NCBI GenBank assembly: GCA_900696465.1
Contig: CAADGE010000042.1
Span: 1 to 64,000, forward strand
Origin: an uncultured Planctomycetota bacterium
GTDB taxonomy: Bacteria; Planctomycetota; Phycisphaerae; UBA1845; UTPLA1
Reading direction: 5' to 3'
Length of the DNA: 64,000 nt
Positions within the stretch are counted from its first letter, which is position 1; every line of letters starts with the position of its first letter. This document shows, one piece after another, positions 25,517-34,599 of this stretch. Under the pieces are notes generated by a model. It was not told the origin of the DNA. It did not search any database and was given only the letters and a program-made list of their open reading frames with translations. A program made the translations under genes and the position numbers.

Positions 25517-26862
25517 GCCATGAGGAATTCGCACCCCGACGCGATCATGATAAAGATGCCCAGACGCCCGACACTTATCCGCAGGAATCGAAGCGGGCCG
25601 TACGTACGCGGATGATCCACGGTGTCGGGCGCACGCGTAAGTGGGACTACGATCACCACGTCGTGCCGCCGATGACTTCCAGCGCGACCTTCCGGCTGGA
25701 CTCCGCACAGCGCGGCGCTCAGGGTTTCGTCGAGTTCGGGCATCTCTCTGCGGAAGACGAAAAACATGGCCCGATTTACATCTACGACCGACTTGATGAA
25801 CCCACGCGCGGGATGCTGGAAGAGAACCTCGCTGTCGCGGAGCACGCGGAATGCGCCGTCTGCTTCGCAAGCGGCATGGCGGCGATCAGCGCCGCCCTCG
25901 GTGTGCTGGCGCCGGCCGGTCGACACATCGTCAGTCATCGCACCCTGTACGGCTGCACCTACTCGCTGATGACCAACTGGCTCCCTCGCTTCGGCATTGA
26001 AACGAGCTTCATCAACCTTATCGAACCGGACGCGGTCCTGCAGCACGTCCGTGATGACACGCGGGTCGTCTATTTCGAGACACCGGTCAATCCCGACATG
26101 CAGCTCATTGACATCGCCGCCATCCGCCGCGAGGTCGATGTGATCAACCGGAACCGCCGCGAGGATCAGCGAGTCTGGATCGTCGTGGACAACACCTTCG
26201 CCAGCCCGTACTGCCAGCGGCCGATTACGCTCGGCGCCGATGTGGTCGTCGAGTCGCTCACCAAGGCCATCGGCGGGTTCGGCACTGATCTGGGCGGCGT
26301 CGTTGCCGGCCCGAAGAAGCTGCACGACCCGCTGGTGCTCTATCGTAAAGATTTTGGCGGTTCGCTCTCCCCCAAGAGCGCGTGGCCGCCGCTTGTCTAT
26401 GGTCTGCCTTCACTTGGTGCGCGCATGGCCAACTATCAGAAGACCGCGCACCATCTCGCCCGATTTCTCGAAGGCCATCCGAAGGTCGAGTATGTCCGCT
26501 ATCCCGGCCTGGCAAGCTTCCCGCAGTTTGAGCTGGCCAAGAAGCAGATGACCGACGAGGTCGGCCACTTCGCCCCCGGCTCGATGATCTACTTCGTCCT
26601 CAAGCAGAAATCGCCGAATGACAACGTCGGCGAGCGCCTGATCGACTGGATCGCCGCGAATTCGTACTGCATCACCCTTGCCGTCTCGCTCGGTCAGATC
26701 AAGACACTCATCGAGTGCCCCTACACGATGACCCATGCCGCCCTGCCGCCGGATCGAAAGGCCGACGACGGCCTCATTCCCGGCGGTATTCGGCTCTCGG
26801 TCGGCCTGGAGGACTGGCACGATCTGATCGCTGAGCTTCGCACCGCACTGGAAAGCATCTGA
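25513..26862 (+). CDS. Trans-sulfuration-type PLP enzyme (cystathionine/methionine gamma-lyase family)
   Basis: A 449-residue Cys/Met-metabolism PLP enzyme. The start ATG 25513 has GAGGAGG 7 bases upstream. Landmarks: YDRLDEPTRGMLEENLA, CFASGMAAISAAL, YFETPVNPDMQLIDI, WIVVDNTFASPYCQRP, and the PLP lysine in ESLTKAIGGFGTD. The C-terminus has GGIRLSVGLEDWHDL. It carries an N-terminal extension of about 40 residues rich in charged residues. Cystathionine synthase, cystathionine gamma-lyase and methionine gamma-lyase cannot be told apart by eye. Its coupling to the DUF4405 gene is unexplained; a methionine gamma-lyase would give 2-oxobutyrate, a possible 2-oxoacid oxidoreductase substrate. Confidence 0.87.
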   Translation: MSHEEFAPRRDHDKDAQTPDTYPQESKRAVRTRMIHGVGRTRKWDYDHHVVPPMTSSATFRLDSAQRGAQGFVEFGHLSAEDEKHGPIYIYDRLDEPTRGMLEENLAVAEHAECAVCFASGMAAISAALGVLAPAGRHIVSHRTLYGCTYSLMTNWLPRFGIETSFINLIEPDAVLQHVRDDTRVVYFETPVNPDMQLIDIAAIRREVDVINRNRREDQRVWIVVDNTFASPYCQRPITLGADVVVESLTKAIGGFGTDLGGVVAGPKKLHDPLVLYRKDFGGSLSPKSAWPPLVYGLPSLGARMANYQKTAHHLARFLEGHPKVEYVRYPGLASFPQFELAKKQMTDEVGHFAPGSMIYFVLKQKSPNDNVGERLIDWIAANSYCITLAVSLGQIKTLIECPYTMTHAALPPDRKADDGLIPGGIRLSVGLEDWHDLIAELRTALESI

Positions 26863-26928
26863 GTTCGTCCTGGAACAGACATCTCTGCCGATGATGCACG
26901 CAGTCTCGCTCTATTGCTTTTGATGCGA

Positions 26929-27813
26929 TTAAGACGGATTTGCCCTTCCGCACATGGTTTCGATCACTCGGATCAGCGCGTGCGTGCCGTTGCGACCGCC
27001 GCCAAGTGCAGAGAGCATCGTGTAGAGCTGTTTGGCAAGTGCCAGCCCCGGCAGGCAGAGTTTCATCCGATCGGCTTCGTCCAGCGCAATCTTCAGATCC
27101 TTGATGAAGTGCTCGACATAAAAACCCGGCGCGAGATCGCCCTTGAGAATGCGAGGGCCATAGTTCGACAGACTCCACGAACCCGCCGCGCCGCCGCTGA
27201 CGCTTTCCATCACGCGCTCGGCATCCAGCCCGGCCGCCCGGGCGTAAACGATTCCTTCGCACAAGGCCACCATCCCTGCGGCGATCAAAATCTGATTGAC
27301 CATCTTCGTGTGCTGGCCGCTGCCTGGCCCACCCTGTCGTACGACGGTCCTGCCCATCTTTTCCAGCAGCGGCCGGACTCGTTCGAAGGCCACAGCATCA
27401 CCGCCGACCATGATGGAGAGCATTGCGTTTCGCGCGCCGATGTCTCCGCCGCTGACCGGCGCGTCCAGTGCCGCGGCACCCTGCGCAGCAGCCCGCTCGG
27501 CGATCTCAACCGCCAATGACGGACTGCTCGTCGTGCAGTCGACGACGATGCCTCCAGGCGGTAACCCCGCCAGAGCCCCTTGCGTGCCGAGGACCACCTC
27601 GCGCACGTCTTCCGGGTAACCCACCATCGTGAAGACCAATTCGCTCGATCGGGCGACCTCTGATGGCGACGCTGCCCATGACGCACCACGCTCAAGCAGT
27701 TCTCGTGCCTTCTCGCGCGAACGGTTAAAGACGGTCAACTCGTGTCCAGCCGCGAGCAGGTGGCCGGCCATCGACTTTCCCATGACGCCCGTGCCGATCC
27801 ATCCGATCTTCAT
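26929..27813 (-). CDS. Beta-hydroxyacid dehydrogenase (3-hydroxyisobutyrate / tartronate-semialdehyde reductase family)
   Basis: A 294-residue NAD(P)-dependent enzyme. The start ATG 27813 has GGAGG 9 bases upstream. The Rossmann motif is [12 protein letters not shown]. The substrate-binding motif is [11 protein letters not shown], and the catalytic lysine lies in [24 protein letters not shown] is the typical C-terminal helix. The exact substrate is not visible; GarR-like and MmsB-like enzymes look alike at this level. It faces the PLP-enzyme gene convergently across a 66-base gap. Confidence 0.88.
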   Translation of the reverse strand: MKIGWIGTGVMGKSMAGHLLAAGHELTVFNRSREKARELLERGASWAASPSEVARSSELVFTMVGYPEDVREVVLGTQGALAGLPPGGIVVDCTTSSPSLAVEIAERAAAQGAAALDAPVSGGDIGARNAMLSIMVGGDAVAFERVRPLLEKMGRTVVRQGGPGSGQHTKMVNQILIAAGMVALCEGIVYARAAGLDAERVMESVSGGAAGSWSLSNYGPRILKGDLAPGFYVEHFIKDLKIALDEADRMKLCLPGLALAKQLYTMLSALGGGRNGTHALIRVIETMCGRANPS

Positions 27814-27912
27814 CTTCCAGGTCCTCCGTTGAGCATCCAAGCCATCCGCGTAAAGGAAAGTTCTGCCGTCCCATCATAGAATGGTCGTACGTCCTCACAA
27901 GGTTCGGCGCCG

Positions 27913-28140
27913 ATGCAGCATCATAATGAGAACCGTCCCCTGGAATTGAACTACGCCGTTCGCGACCAATCTCGAGTCCACGGACAACCGACAGATGCAT
28001 CGGTGTTTCGAGGACTCAAGCTGATCCTCGTTCTCATTGTTATTCTGCCGTTCGTCGCCGGACTGGCGATTCTGTTTCTGCTCATGATCGGCGCGGGCGG
28101 ATGGCTGGGCCGCGTCGGCTCCTGGCTGTCGGCGACGTGA
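27913..28140 (+). CDS. Small single-helix membrane protein, unknown function
   Basis: A 75-residue predicted protein with a soluble N-terminal half and one or two membrane spans at about 34-70 (LKLILVLIVILPFVAGLAIL, then LFLLMIGAGGWLG). It is divergent from the dehydrogenase. No good ribosome-binding site precedes ATG 27913, so expression is uncertain. No family is recognised. Confidence 0.45.
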   Translation: MQHHNENRPLELNYAVRDQSRVHGQPTDASVFRGLKLILVLIVILPFVAGLAILFLLMIGAGGWLGRVGSWLSAT

Positions 28141-28167
28141 GACATCCACCGAGTAATACGTTATACT
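28139..28167 (+). promoter_or_regulatory. Possible sigma-70 promoter for the S46 peptidase
   Basis: A good -10 (TATACT, 28162-28167) stands 17 bases after a weak -35 (GAGACA). It overlaps a perfect 7-base inverted repeat, CCGAGTA at 28149-28155 and TACTCGG at 28164-28170, with an 8-base spacer. That repeat could be an operator. Confidence 0.35.
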
Positions 28168-28228
28168 CGGCTGTCCGGCAGCATCGGCTGCCGAACTACT
28201 CCCGCAAACGCATGAACAGGGGCTTCAG

Positions 28229-30307
28229 ATGTCGAGAATATCGTGCACAATTGCAGGGCTGTTGAGTCTGCTGGTCGTCTGTGTACCGTCGATTGCCGAA
28301 GAGGGCATGTGGCTGCTGAACCAGCTTCCTCGAGAACAACTTCAGGAACGCTACGGTTTTGAGCCCGGCGACGATTGGATCCGCCATGTTCAGCGTTCCT
28401 GCGTCCGGATCTCTTCAGGCGGTTCTGCTTCGTTCGTATCGGGCAACGGCCTGCTGATGACCAATCATCACGTGGCCTCGGATATCATCGCCGATCTGTC
28501 GGATGAGAAGAACAATTATGTTCGCGACGGCTTCTACGCCCGCACGCATGGCGACGAACTCAAGTGTCCCAAGGCGGAGCTGTCGATCCTGATGACCATC
28601 GAGCAGGTGACCGACCAGGTGACCGCCGACGTGACACCGGAGATGAGCCCGGCCGAAGCACTGGCCGCTAAAAAGATGGCCATGTCTCGAATCGAAAAGG
28701 AGGCCAGGGACCGCACCGGCCTGATGCCGGAAATCGTCGAGCTGTATCATGGCGCCCGATACGACCTTTATCTCTACAAGCGATACACGGACGTGCGGCT
28801 GGTCTTCGCCCCTGAACTGGGCATCGCCTTTTTCGGCGGCGACCTCGACAATTTCGAGTATCCGCGCTACTGCCTCGATGTCGCCTTTTTGCGCGCCTAC
28901 GAAGACGGCAAGCCGGCGCGGACGGAGAACTTTCTGAAATGGAGCGCGAACGGAGCACGCGACGGCGAACTGGTCTTTATTGCCGGACACCCGGGCCGGA
29001 CGCAACGACTCTTTACCGTGGAACACCTGGAGTTTCTTCGCGACGTGCGGGCGCCGCTGATGCTCAATGCCTACAACCAGCGTGAAGTCGCCCTGCTGCA
29101 GTTCATGGGCCGCAGCGAGGAGTATCGACGGATCGCCAATGAGGACCTGCTCGGCATTCAGAACGGTCGCAAGGCCTACAACGGCATCCTCGAAGGTCTG
29201 CTCGATGAGCAGCTCATGGGGATCAAGCGCCAGGCGCAGGACAAGCTGGTTGATTTCATTCAGGCCGAGCCCGGTCGTCAGGCAAAGTACGGCGACGCGC
29301 ATCGACGCTTGGCCGAAGCGATTGAGGCGACGCGCGCTGATTACCCTGCCTACTTTCTACTGGCTAATCGAAGGGCCAGTCTCTGTCGTCTGTATTCAAT
29401 CGCCCTGCGTCTTGTACAAGCCGCCCAGGAAAAGGCGAAGCCGGATGGTGAACGGCTTGATGAATTCCGAGATGCCAACCTTCCGTCACTGGAGATCGAT
29501 TTGTTCTCCACGGCACCGATCTACGACGCACTCGAGCAGTTTCGCCTGTCGGACGGCCTGGTTCGACTGGGCCGAGTGCTCGGCGGAGGCCATCCGGCGG
29601 TCAAGGCGGCGCTGGGCGGTGTCGACGCGCAGGGCCGGGCTACGGTGCTGCTGGCGGGATGTAAGCTGAAGGACGTGGAATACCGCCGCAAACTTTACGA
29701 AGGTGGGAGCACGGCGATCGCGGAGAGTGAAGACTCCATGATCCGTTTTGCCCGGCAGATGGAGCCGATCATCCGCGAGCTGCGCAAGCGTTATGAGGAC
29801 CAGTACGAGAGCGTCGAGAAGGAAGTCTACGGCAAGATTGCCGCGGCCCTCTTCGAGATGCAAGGCGACAAGGTCTATCCCGATGCGACATTCACCTTGC
29901 GGCTCGCCTACGGAACAATCGCCGGCTACGAGGAGCCGGGTCGAAGTGTGGAAGCAATGACCACCTTCCGCGGGCTCTACAAACTTGCGACGCGCCGCGA
30001 CAATCAGCCGCCGTATGAATTACCGAAGCGCTGGCAGGAACGAAAGGACAAGCTGGACCTGTCGCTTCCGTTCAACTTCGTCTGCACGAACGACATCATC
30101 GGTGGTAACAGCGGCAGCCCCATCTTCAACAAGAACGCGGAAGTCGTCGGTATCGTCTTCGACGGAAACATTCACGGTCTCATCTGGGACTTTCAATTCG
30201 ACATGAAGCGTGCCCGCGCTGTGGGCGTGCATTCGCGCGCGATCACCGAAGCCCTGGAAAAGGTTTATGACGCCGGTCCGCTCGTGTCGGAAATCCTGGG
30301 CAGGTAA
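28229..30307 (+). CDS. S46 family dipeptidyl-peptidase (DPP7/DPP11-like)
   Basis: A 692-residue secreted serine peptidase of family S46, which removes dipeptides from the N-terminus of peptides. A signal peptide spans about residues 1-23 and the mature protein starts EEGMWLLNQLP, as in DPP7/11. The catalytic triad is visible: H81 (TNHHVAS), Asp in the DLDNFEYPR region, and S628 (GGNSGSP). The length is normal for the family. The start ATG follows AGGGG. DPP7 and DPP11 specificity depends on a residue near the C-terminus that I cannot align safely. It suggests use of external protein as a nutrient, as does the M2-like peptidase opposite. Confidence 0.9.
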   Translation: MSRISCTIAGLLSLLVVCVPSIAEEGMWLLNQLPREQLQERYGFEPGDDWIRHVQRSCVRISSGGSASFVSGNGLLMTNHHVASDIIADLSDEKNNYVRDGFYARTHGDELKCPKAELSILMTIEQVTDQVTADVTPEMSPAEALAAKKMAMSRIEKEARDRTGLMPEIVELYHGARYDLYLYKRYTDVRLVFAPELGIAFFGGDLDNFEYPRYCLDVAFLRAYEDGKPARTENFLKWSANGARDGELVFIAGHPGRTQRLFTVEHLEFLRDVRAPLMLNAYNQREVALLQFMGRSEEYRRIANEDLLGIQNGRKAYNGILEGLLDEQLMGIKRQAQDKLVDFIQAEPGRQAKYGDAHRRLAEAIEATRADYPAYFLLANRRASLCRLYSIALRLVQAAQEKAKPDGERLDEFRDANLPSLEIDLFSTAPIYDALEQFRLSDGLVRLGRVLGGGHPAVKAALGGVDAQGRATVLLAGCKLKDVEYRRKLYEGGSTAIAESEDSMIRFARQMEPIIRELRKRYEDQYESVEKEVYGKIAAALFEMQGDKVYPDATFTLRLAYGTIAGYEEPGRSVEAMTTFRGLYKLATRRDNQPPYELPKRWQERKDKLDLSLPFNFVCTNDIIGGNSGSPIFNKNAEVVGIVFDGNIHGLIWDFQFDMKRARAVGVHSRAITEALEKVYDAGPLVSEILGR

Positions 30308-30575
30308 TGACCATTCTTGATTTGGATTTTAGATTGCGAATTGCGGATACCTGGCCGCTACGCCTTCTTGAGTCGCACGCGCAGCCAGCCGGCCAGTTCC
30401 GTCTCGTCCAGTTTGCCCTCAGCCGAGTGATGGACCAGCGTTGGCAAGCAGATTCTTCGGAAGCCAACACCAACTGAAGTAGTCCAGTTTCTCTGACGCC
30501 AGACTCGCCCCCGTGCTCTGCATTCTGTCGGAGCTGGATCGAACGGACAATATGATCCCTGACCCGTCTCCAATG
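30308..30575. other. Convergent intergenic region with repeat and possible gene remnant
   Basis: It lies between the S46 and M2-like peptidase genes, both of which end here. It holds an AAATCC-type repeat at 30317-30348. On the - strand, an open stretch from about 30465 to 30358 has coding-like sequence (LVHHSAEGKLDETELAGW) but no start or recognisable family, so it may be a decayed 3' end. No clear terminator is seen. Confidence 0.35.
30317..30348 (-). repeat. Intergenic AAATCC-type degenerate repeat
   Basis: Read on the - strand it contains CAATCTAAAATCCAAATC, the same pattern as the repeat in the PFOR linker and those in the large PQQ gene. It starts 10 bases after the S46 stop codon. Confidence 0.5.
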
Positions 30576-32324
30576 CTATTTCACAAACTGCTTCGCGAAG
30601 TACTTCGCCGATAGCGGCTCACCGGTGGCGCGGCGGGTCAGCTCATTCCAGGAGTGGAGATTTCCCGGACCGAAGACTCGCTTCTTCAGGTATTCTCCCG
30701 CCTCCGTGCGGCCGAAGTAGCTGGTCGTGCGAGGATCCGCGCCGCCAAGCACTTCCTTCGCAATGTAATGATGCACCTGGCAGGCAAACAGATCTCCCAT
30801 GACATAGCTGTGGTAATAGACCGGCGCGGCGACGACATGCATCTTGGCCGCGTAGTCCGGCCGGCTCACCGTCTCCGGCGGCGGCAGCAGTTGATACTTC
30901 GCCTTCAGATCCCACCAGAGCTTACCGAGGTCCTGATCGGGCTTCTCGTACATCCCCTTTTCGAAGCGCACAATGACCTGGCCCCATCGAGAAAAGATCA
31001 GCTTCTCCGCGCGGAGCATGTCGCGCGCCGAGGCAATCACGGCCTGCTCCTTTTGCGGGTCGATGCCGCGCACCTTTATCAGCCACTCCTCCATTTTGCA
31101 CATCATGCCCTTCATCATCGCGTACCCTTCGGTCGTGATGCTGTGCGCCGGCTCGTGCAGCACGAACGGAACCTCCTGCTTGTCGATGTACTTGTCGTAC
31201 ACCGCGTGGCCCAGCTCATGCAGCAGCGTGTCCATCCAGTAGGCGTTGTCCTTCAGGTTGCAGAGTGTCCGAACGTCTCCGGCGCGATCCAGGTCGGTCG
31301 AGAATGCATGCGGGCTTTTGCCCGGCTTTTCGTACAGATCGCTGCGGGCGATGATGTCGGAGACCTCCAGCCCGATGCTCTCGTAGTACTTGCGGGTCAG
31401 CGCCAGCAGGTCCTGCCCCTTGAACACGTCGTCGAGGTTGACCTCCTGAATCTGAGGTGCCTCCTGAAAGAACAGATCGCCGAAATGCCAAGGGCGCAAC
31501 TCCGCCGGTTTGATGCTGAAGCGCTTGGCCATCGTCCCGTCAATCTGCGACTTCAGCTTCGCGAAGGGCTCGCGCGTCAAGTCATCCAACTCGTCGAAGA
31601 GCCGCACCAGTTCGTCGCCATCGATCTCCGAGAGCGACATCTTCATGACCCAGAAATTGCGGAAGCCCAGCTTCCGGGCGAGCTGATTGCGCAGCTCGAC
31701 GAGCTCACGCAGTTTCTTGTCTACCTTCGCGCCGACTTCCATGTAGCCGAGCCATGCTTCCTTCGCGAGGGCCGAGTCGCCGGAATCGGAGAGAATCTTG
31801 CGCACGTCGTTTTCGGAAAGTTCCTTTCCGCCGACTTTGCTGCGATGGGTGTTGAAGATCTGCTCGACTTCGTTCTCCAGGTTGACGATTTTCTTCTGCA
31901 GCTCGGGGTCGGCCTGGCCGGGCAGAAAGGTTCGATACATCACGTCGAGAATGCGTGCCAGGACCGGGTCGGCAACGAGGCCGTCGCTCTTGAGACTCTT
32001 TAACTCGGCAAAGACCTTCTTGTCGCTGTGCAATTCGATGAGCGCCTTCTCCGCGGCCTTCTTCTCTTCGTACGCCGCGTCGGAGCCGGTCGTATTCGCT
32101 TCCCACCAGGCCCGGGCCGCGCGGAGATAAAGCGGCCGAAACTCCTTGAGGTATGCATCGTGCAACGCAAGCAGATCTCGCTCGGCGTTGTTGTGAGCGA
32201 GAAGGATCGGCGAGATCCTTATTTCTTCCGCATTGCCCATCTGTGCAGCAGCAGGACGAAGAGCCGAGAGTGAAGATGTGAGAGCGACTATCATCAGCAC
32301 ATAAACGAGATTCGACTTTTGCAT
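30576..32324 (-). CDS. Secreted M2-like zinc metallopeptidase (ACE family)
   Basis: A 582-residue secreted metallopeptidase. The signal peptide spans about 1-28 (LRPAAAQ). The zinc motif is HELGH at 369-373, with the third ligand probably E399 in TTEGYAMM. The alpha-helical architecture, RAARAWWEANTTGS near the N-terminus, and NQLARKLGFRNFWVMKM fit peptidyl-dipeptidase A (M2) rather than M3. It should remove C-terminal dipeptides from peptides outside the cytoplasm. It converges on the S46 gene, so the two may serve peptide scavenging but are not one operon. Confidence 0.78.
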   Translation of the reverse strand: MQKSNLVYVLMIVALTSSLSALRPAAAQMGNAEEIRISPILLAHNNAERDLLALHDAYLKEFRPLYLRAARAWWEANTTGSDAAYEEKKAAEKALIELHSDKKVFAELKSLKSDGLVADPVLARILDVMYRTFLPGQADPELQKKIVNLENEVEQIFNTHRSKVGGKELSENDVRKILSDSGDSALAKEAWLGYMEVGAKVDKKLRELVELRNQLARKLGFRNFWVMKMSLSEIDGDELVRLFDELDDLTREPFAKLKSQIDGTMAKRFSIKPAELRPWHFGDLFFQEAPQIQEVNLDDVFKGQDLLALTRKYYESIGLEVSDIIARSDLYEKPGKSPHAFSTDLDRAGDVRTLCNLKDNAYWMDTLLHELGHAVYDKYIDKQEVPFVLHEPAHSITTEGYAMMKGMMCKMEEWLIKVRGIDPQKEQAVIASARDMLRAEKLIFSRWGQVIVRFEKGMYEKPDQDLGKLWWDLKAKYQLLPPPETVSRPDYAAKMHVVAAPVYYHSYVMGDLFACQVHHYIAKEVLGGADPRTTSYFGRTEAGEYLKKRVFGPGNLHSWNELTRRATGEPLSAKYFAKQFVK

Positions 32325-32620
32325 AGGTTATCTCCGGTTGGGGCCAGCAAGCACGGTTCGATGGGACACCAGCATACCACGAAGGCCCGAACGCCGTCTG
32401 CCGTCTTTGTGCAACTGCACAACATCTCACGCTGCTGCGCGATTTTGTGGACAGCGTGAACCGGATACAAGTAGAATGAGTATAGATCAGCACCAGCGCT
32501 GGCAGGACAAAATGCAAGATCGATCCGATCCGCGTTCTCCTGCCGTGAGGTGCATCTTCACGTTTTGTTAGTTTCGCCGCGGCATGCACCGGCCACGAGA
32601 GGCATGAGGAGGTTGAAGCC
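32325..32620. other. Divergent intergenic region, M2-like peptidase / fabG-like
   Basis: 296 bases between divergent genes. It carries a good sigma-70 promoter toward the fabG-like gene (32448-32477) and a 10-base perfect palindrome CCAGCGCTGG at 32493-32502 just after it. No convincing promoter for the peptidase side could be fixed. Confidence 0.4.
32448..32477 (+). promoter_or_regulatory. Sigma-70 promoter for the fabG-like gene
   Basis: TGGACA at 32448-32453 and TAGAAT at 32472-32477 are each one base from consensus, with an 18-base spacer. The predicted transcript starts near 32484 and leaves a leader of about 135 bases that includes the palindrome CCAGCGCTGG. Confidence 0.5.
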
Positions 32621-33367
32621 ATGTTCACGCTCGAAGGAAAGGTCAGTCTCGTCACCGGCGCATCCCGTGGCATCGGCAAAGCCATCGCTATGGAACTCGC
32701 CAAGGCCGGCTCCGATGTCGCATTGAACTACCACGCCCACCGTGAGCCCGCGGAGGCCGTCGCCGCGGAGATTCACAAGCTCGGTCGCAAGGCCCTTGTC
32801 TATCAGGCCGACGTCTCCAAGCCCGAAGAAAATGACGAGATGGTTGCCCGGATCAAGAAGGATTTCGGCGTCGTGCAGATCGTGGTCAACAACGCCGGCA
32901 TCACGCGCGATAAGTCTTTCACCAAGATGGACCGCCAGATGTGGCATGACGTGCTGAATGTCAACCTCACCGGTCCGGCGATGATCATCCATCGGCTCAT
33001 CGGCCCGATGATCGAGTCCGGCTGGGGCCGCATCGTCAACATCACCAGCATCGTCGGACAGATGGGCAACTTCGGTCAGGCGAACTACGCCGCCGCCAAG
33101 GGCGGACTGATGGCTCTAACCAAGACGCTCGCCCGTGAATTCGCCCGTAAGAACGTCACCGTGAACGCCGTCGCCCCCGGTTTCATCGAGACCGACATGA
33201 CTGCCGCGGTACCGGAGGCGAGTCTCGACGTGGTCCGCCAGATGACGCCGATGGGCCGGCTCGGCAGGCCCGAAGAAGTCGCCGCTGCTGTGGTGTTCCT
33301 CGCGTCGCCGGAGGCGTCGTTCATCACCGGCGAAATCCTCGGTGTCAACGGCGGGATGTATATGTAA
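32621..33367 (+). CDS. fabG: 3-oxoacyl-ACP / acetoacetyl-CoA reductase (SDR family)
   Basis: A 248-residue short-chain dehydrogenase. Cofactor motif GASRGIG, then NNAGITRD, catalytic Ser in ITSIVGQMG and YAAAK, and PGFIETDM. The C-terminal NGGMYM and the stretch NNAGITRDKSFTKMDRQMW resemble PhaB acetoacetyl-CoA reductases as much as FabG, so either fatty-acid elongation or polyhydroxybutyrate synthesis is possible. AGGAGG precedes ATG 32621. No phaA or phaC is near. The gene stands alone behind its own promoter. Confidence 0.9.
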   Translation: MFTLEGKVSLVTGASRGIGKAIAMELAKAGSDVALNYHAHREPAEAVAAEIHKLGRKALVYQADVSKPEENDEMVARIKKDFGVVQIVVNNAGITRDKSFTKMDRQMWHDVLNVNLTGPAMIIHRLIGPMIESGWGRIVNITSIVGQMGNFGQANYAAAKGGLMALTKTLAREFARKNVTVNAVAPGFIETDMTAAVPEASLDVVRQMTPMGRLGRPEEVAAAVVFLASPEASFITGEILGVNGGMYM

Positions 33368-33384
33368 GCCGCCGCATCGTCGGG

Positions 33385-33549
33385 TCAGTCTCCGCGAGAA
33401 CGGCCCGCCGCGATCTGCGCCGCTAGCTTCCGCACCTCATCGACCGGCAGCGGGCCGCGTTGCAGTTGACCGGCCAGCGTCGCACCTTCGACATACTCAA
33501 AGACGAGGTACTGCCGGCCGTCGACTTCTTCGAGCCCGCAGATTGCCGT
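33385..33549 (-). pseudogene. Remnant of a Ser/Thr protein kinase (N-lobe fragment)
   Basis: A 54-codon open stretch on the - strand, bounded by stops, encodes GLEEVDGRQYLVFEYVEG and GPLPVDEVRKLAAQIAAG. These match the beta4-hinge-alphaD-alphaE segment of planctomycete Pkn-type kinases. No start codon, P loop or catalytic HRD follows in any frame nearby. It is a decayed fragment, perhaps left by a deletion. The remaining bases up to 33647 hold nothing recognisable. Confidence 0.6.
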
Positions 33550-33647
33550 TCACCGTCGGGCAACACGGTCGATCAACGCGCCAGAGAAGCAGAAAGCAAG
33601 TATATCAGATCGACTTTCTTTCCGAAGCACATAGTGTACGAAGTCTC

Positions 33648-34574
33648 TCAAGGTCGAATCGCCGGATCGATAGATGACGTGGGCCGGCGGGCAATCAGAG
33701 ACGCTGCGTATCGCCGTGGGCCGGCGAGACCTTCCCGGTAGAGCAGCACTTCGCAAGAGGAAAAGGCCGCAAGCAGTTCACCGGATTGCAACACGTGCGC
33801 CGCACGGCCCGGTTTGCCGAAGAGCGCTCGCTGCGGCTCAACAAAGGTTTCGCAGACGATCAAACCGCCGGGTCGCACCGCCTCCAGCATGCTTGAGAAA
33901 AGCGGCCGATGCAGAAAATTGAAACAGCATACGAAGTCGTACTGTGCGGGCGCTATCGATGTGTCCTGTTCCACATCGCGGCATCGCGTTCTGATCGTCA
34001 CTCTGTTTCGAACCGCCAGTTCCTGACAGCGATCGATCGCATCGGGCAGGACGTCCCACGCCTCCACTTCGAAGCCGCACAGCGCGAGATAGACGGCATC
34101 CCGACCTGTCCCGCAGGCGATGTCGAGGGCCCTAGGAGGATCCGGCCAGTGAGCAAAAAGGCCCATTGGCCCGGACAGTGTTGTGGATCGCACGATATCT
34201 GAGTCTGCGCTTCGAGCGACCTTACCCCACGCGTTACTCGCGATCTCAACGGCCGTCCTCAGTAACTCATGCGGCTGCCAGAGGCGCACGCGCGAAGGTC
34301 CGCTGTCCGTCGGCCCGGTTTCCAGCCACGCAATGCCGTGAACAACGCCTGCAACCGTTCGTTCGCGGACACGCAGGCGCGAAGCGGCCCAGCGCGCCCT
34401 TGTCGGATTCTCATCATAGATGGTCACAGGGACGCTGCGAGGCGGCAGTTCGTGGATTCGGCGGGTGAGTTCTTCCAGCGGGATGTTCACAGAGCCGGCA
34501 CGATGCAGGCGCTCAAAGTCCGCCGTGGAGCGGACATCCAGAACGGTCATCATCGCAGATTGATTGATCGCCAT
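33648..34574 (-). CDS. Rhodanese-like domain fused to SAM-dependent methyltransferase
   Basis: A 308-residue fusion that I start at ATG 34574, just downstream of the GNAT stop; the ribosome-binding site is poor and M8 at 34553 is another option. Residues 8-90 have rhodanese-like sequence (LDVRSTADFERLHRAGSVNIP), but the active-site Cys loop is replaced by YDENPTRA, so it cannot be a sulfurtransferase. From about residue 140 follows a class I methyltransferase with LDIACGTGRDAVYLA (SAM site) and YDFVCCFNFLH, close to TehB-like enzymes. Its substrate is unknown; detoxification is one possibility. Confidence 0.7.
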   Translation of the reverse strand: MAINQSAMMTVLDVRSTADFERLHRAGSVNIPLEELTRRIHELPPRSVPVTIYDENPTRARWAASRLRVRERTVAGVVHGIAWLETGPTDSGPSRVRLWQPHELLRTAVEIASNAWGKVARSADSDIVRSTTLSGPMGLFAHWPDPPRALDIACGTGRDAVYLALCGFEVEAWDVLPDAIDRCQELAVRNRVTIRTRCRDVEQDTSIAPAQYDFVCCFNFLHRPLFSSMLEAVRPGGLIVCETFVEPQRALFGKPGRAAHVLQSGELLAAFSSCEVLLYREGLAGPRRYAASLIARRPTSSIDPAIRP

Positions 34575-34599
34575 GCTGCGCAGGGAGCGGTGAATCGTG

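Noticed and set aside
30654-32003. Antisense open frame (449 codons) opposite the M2-like peptidase
   Set aside because: The peptidase strand encodes a signal peptide and HELGH; the opposite product is shadow sequence.
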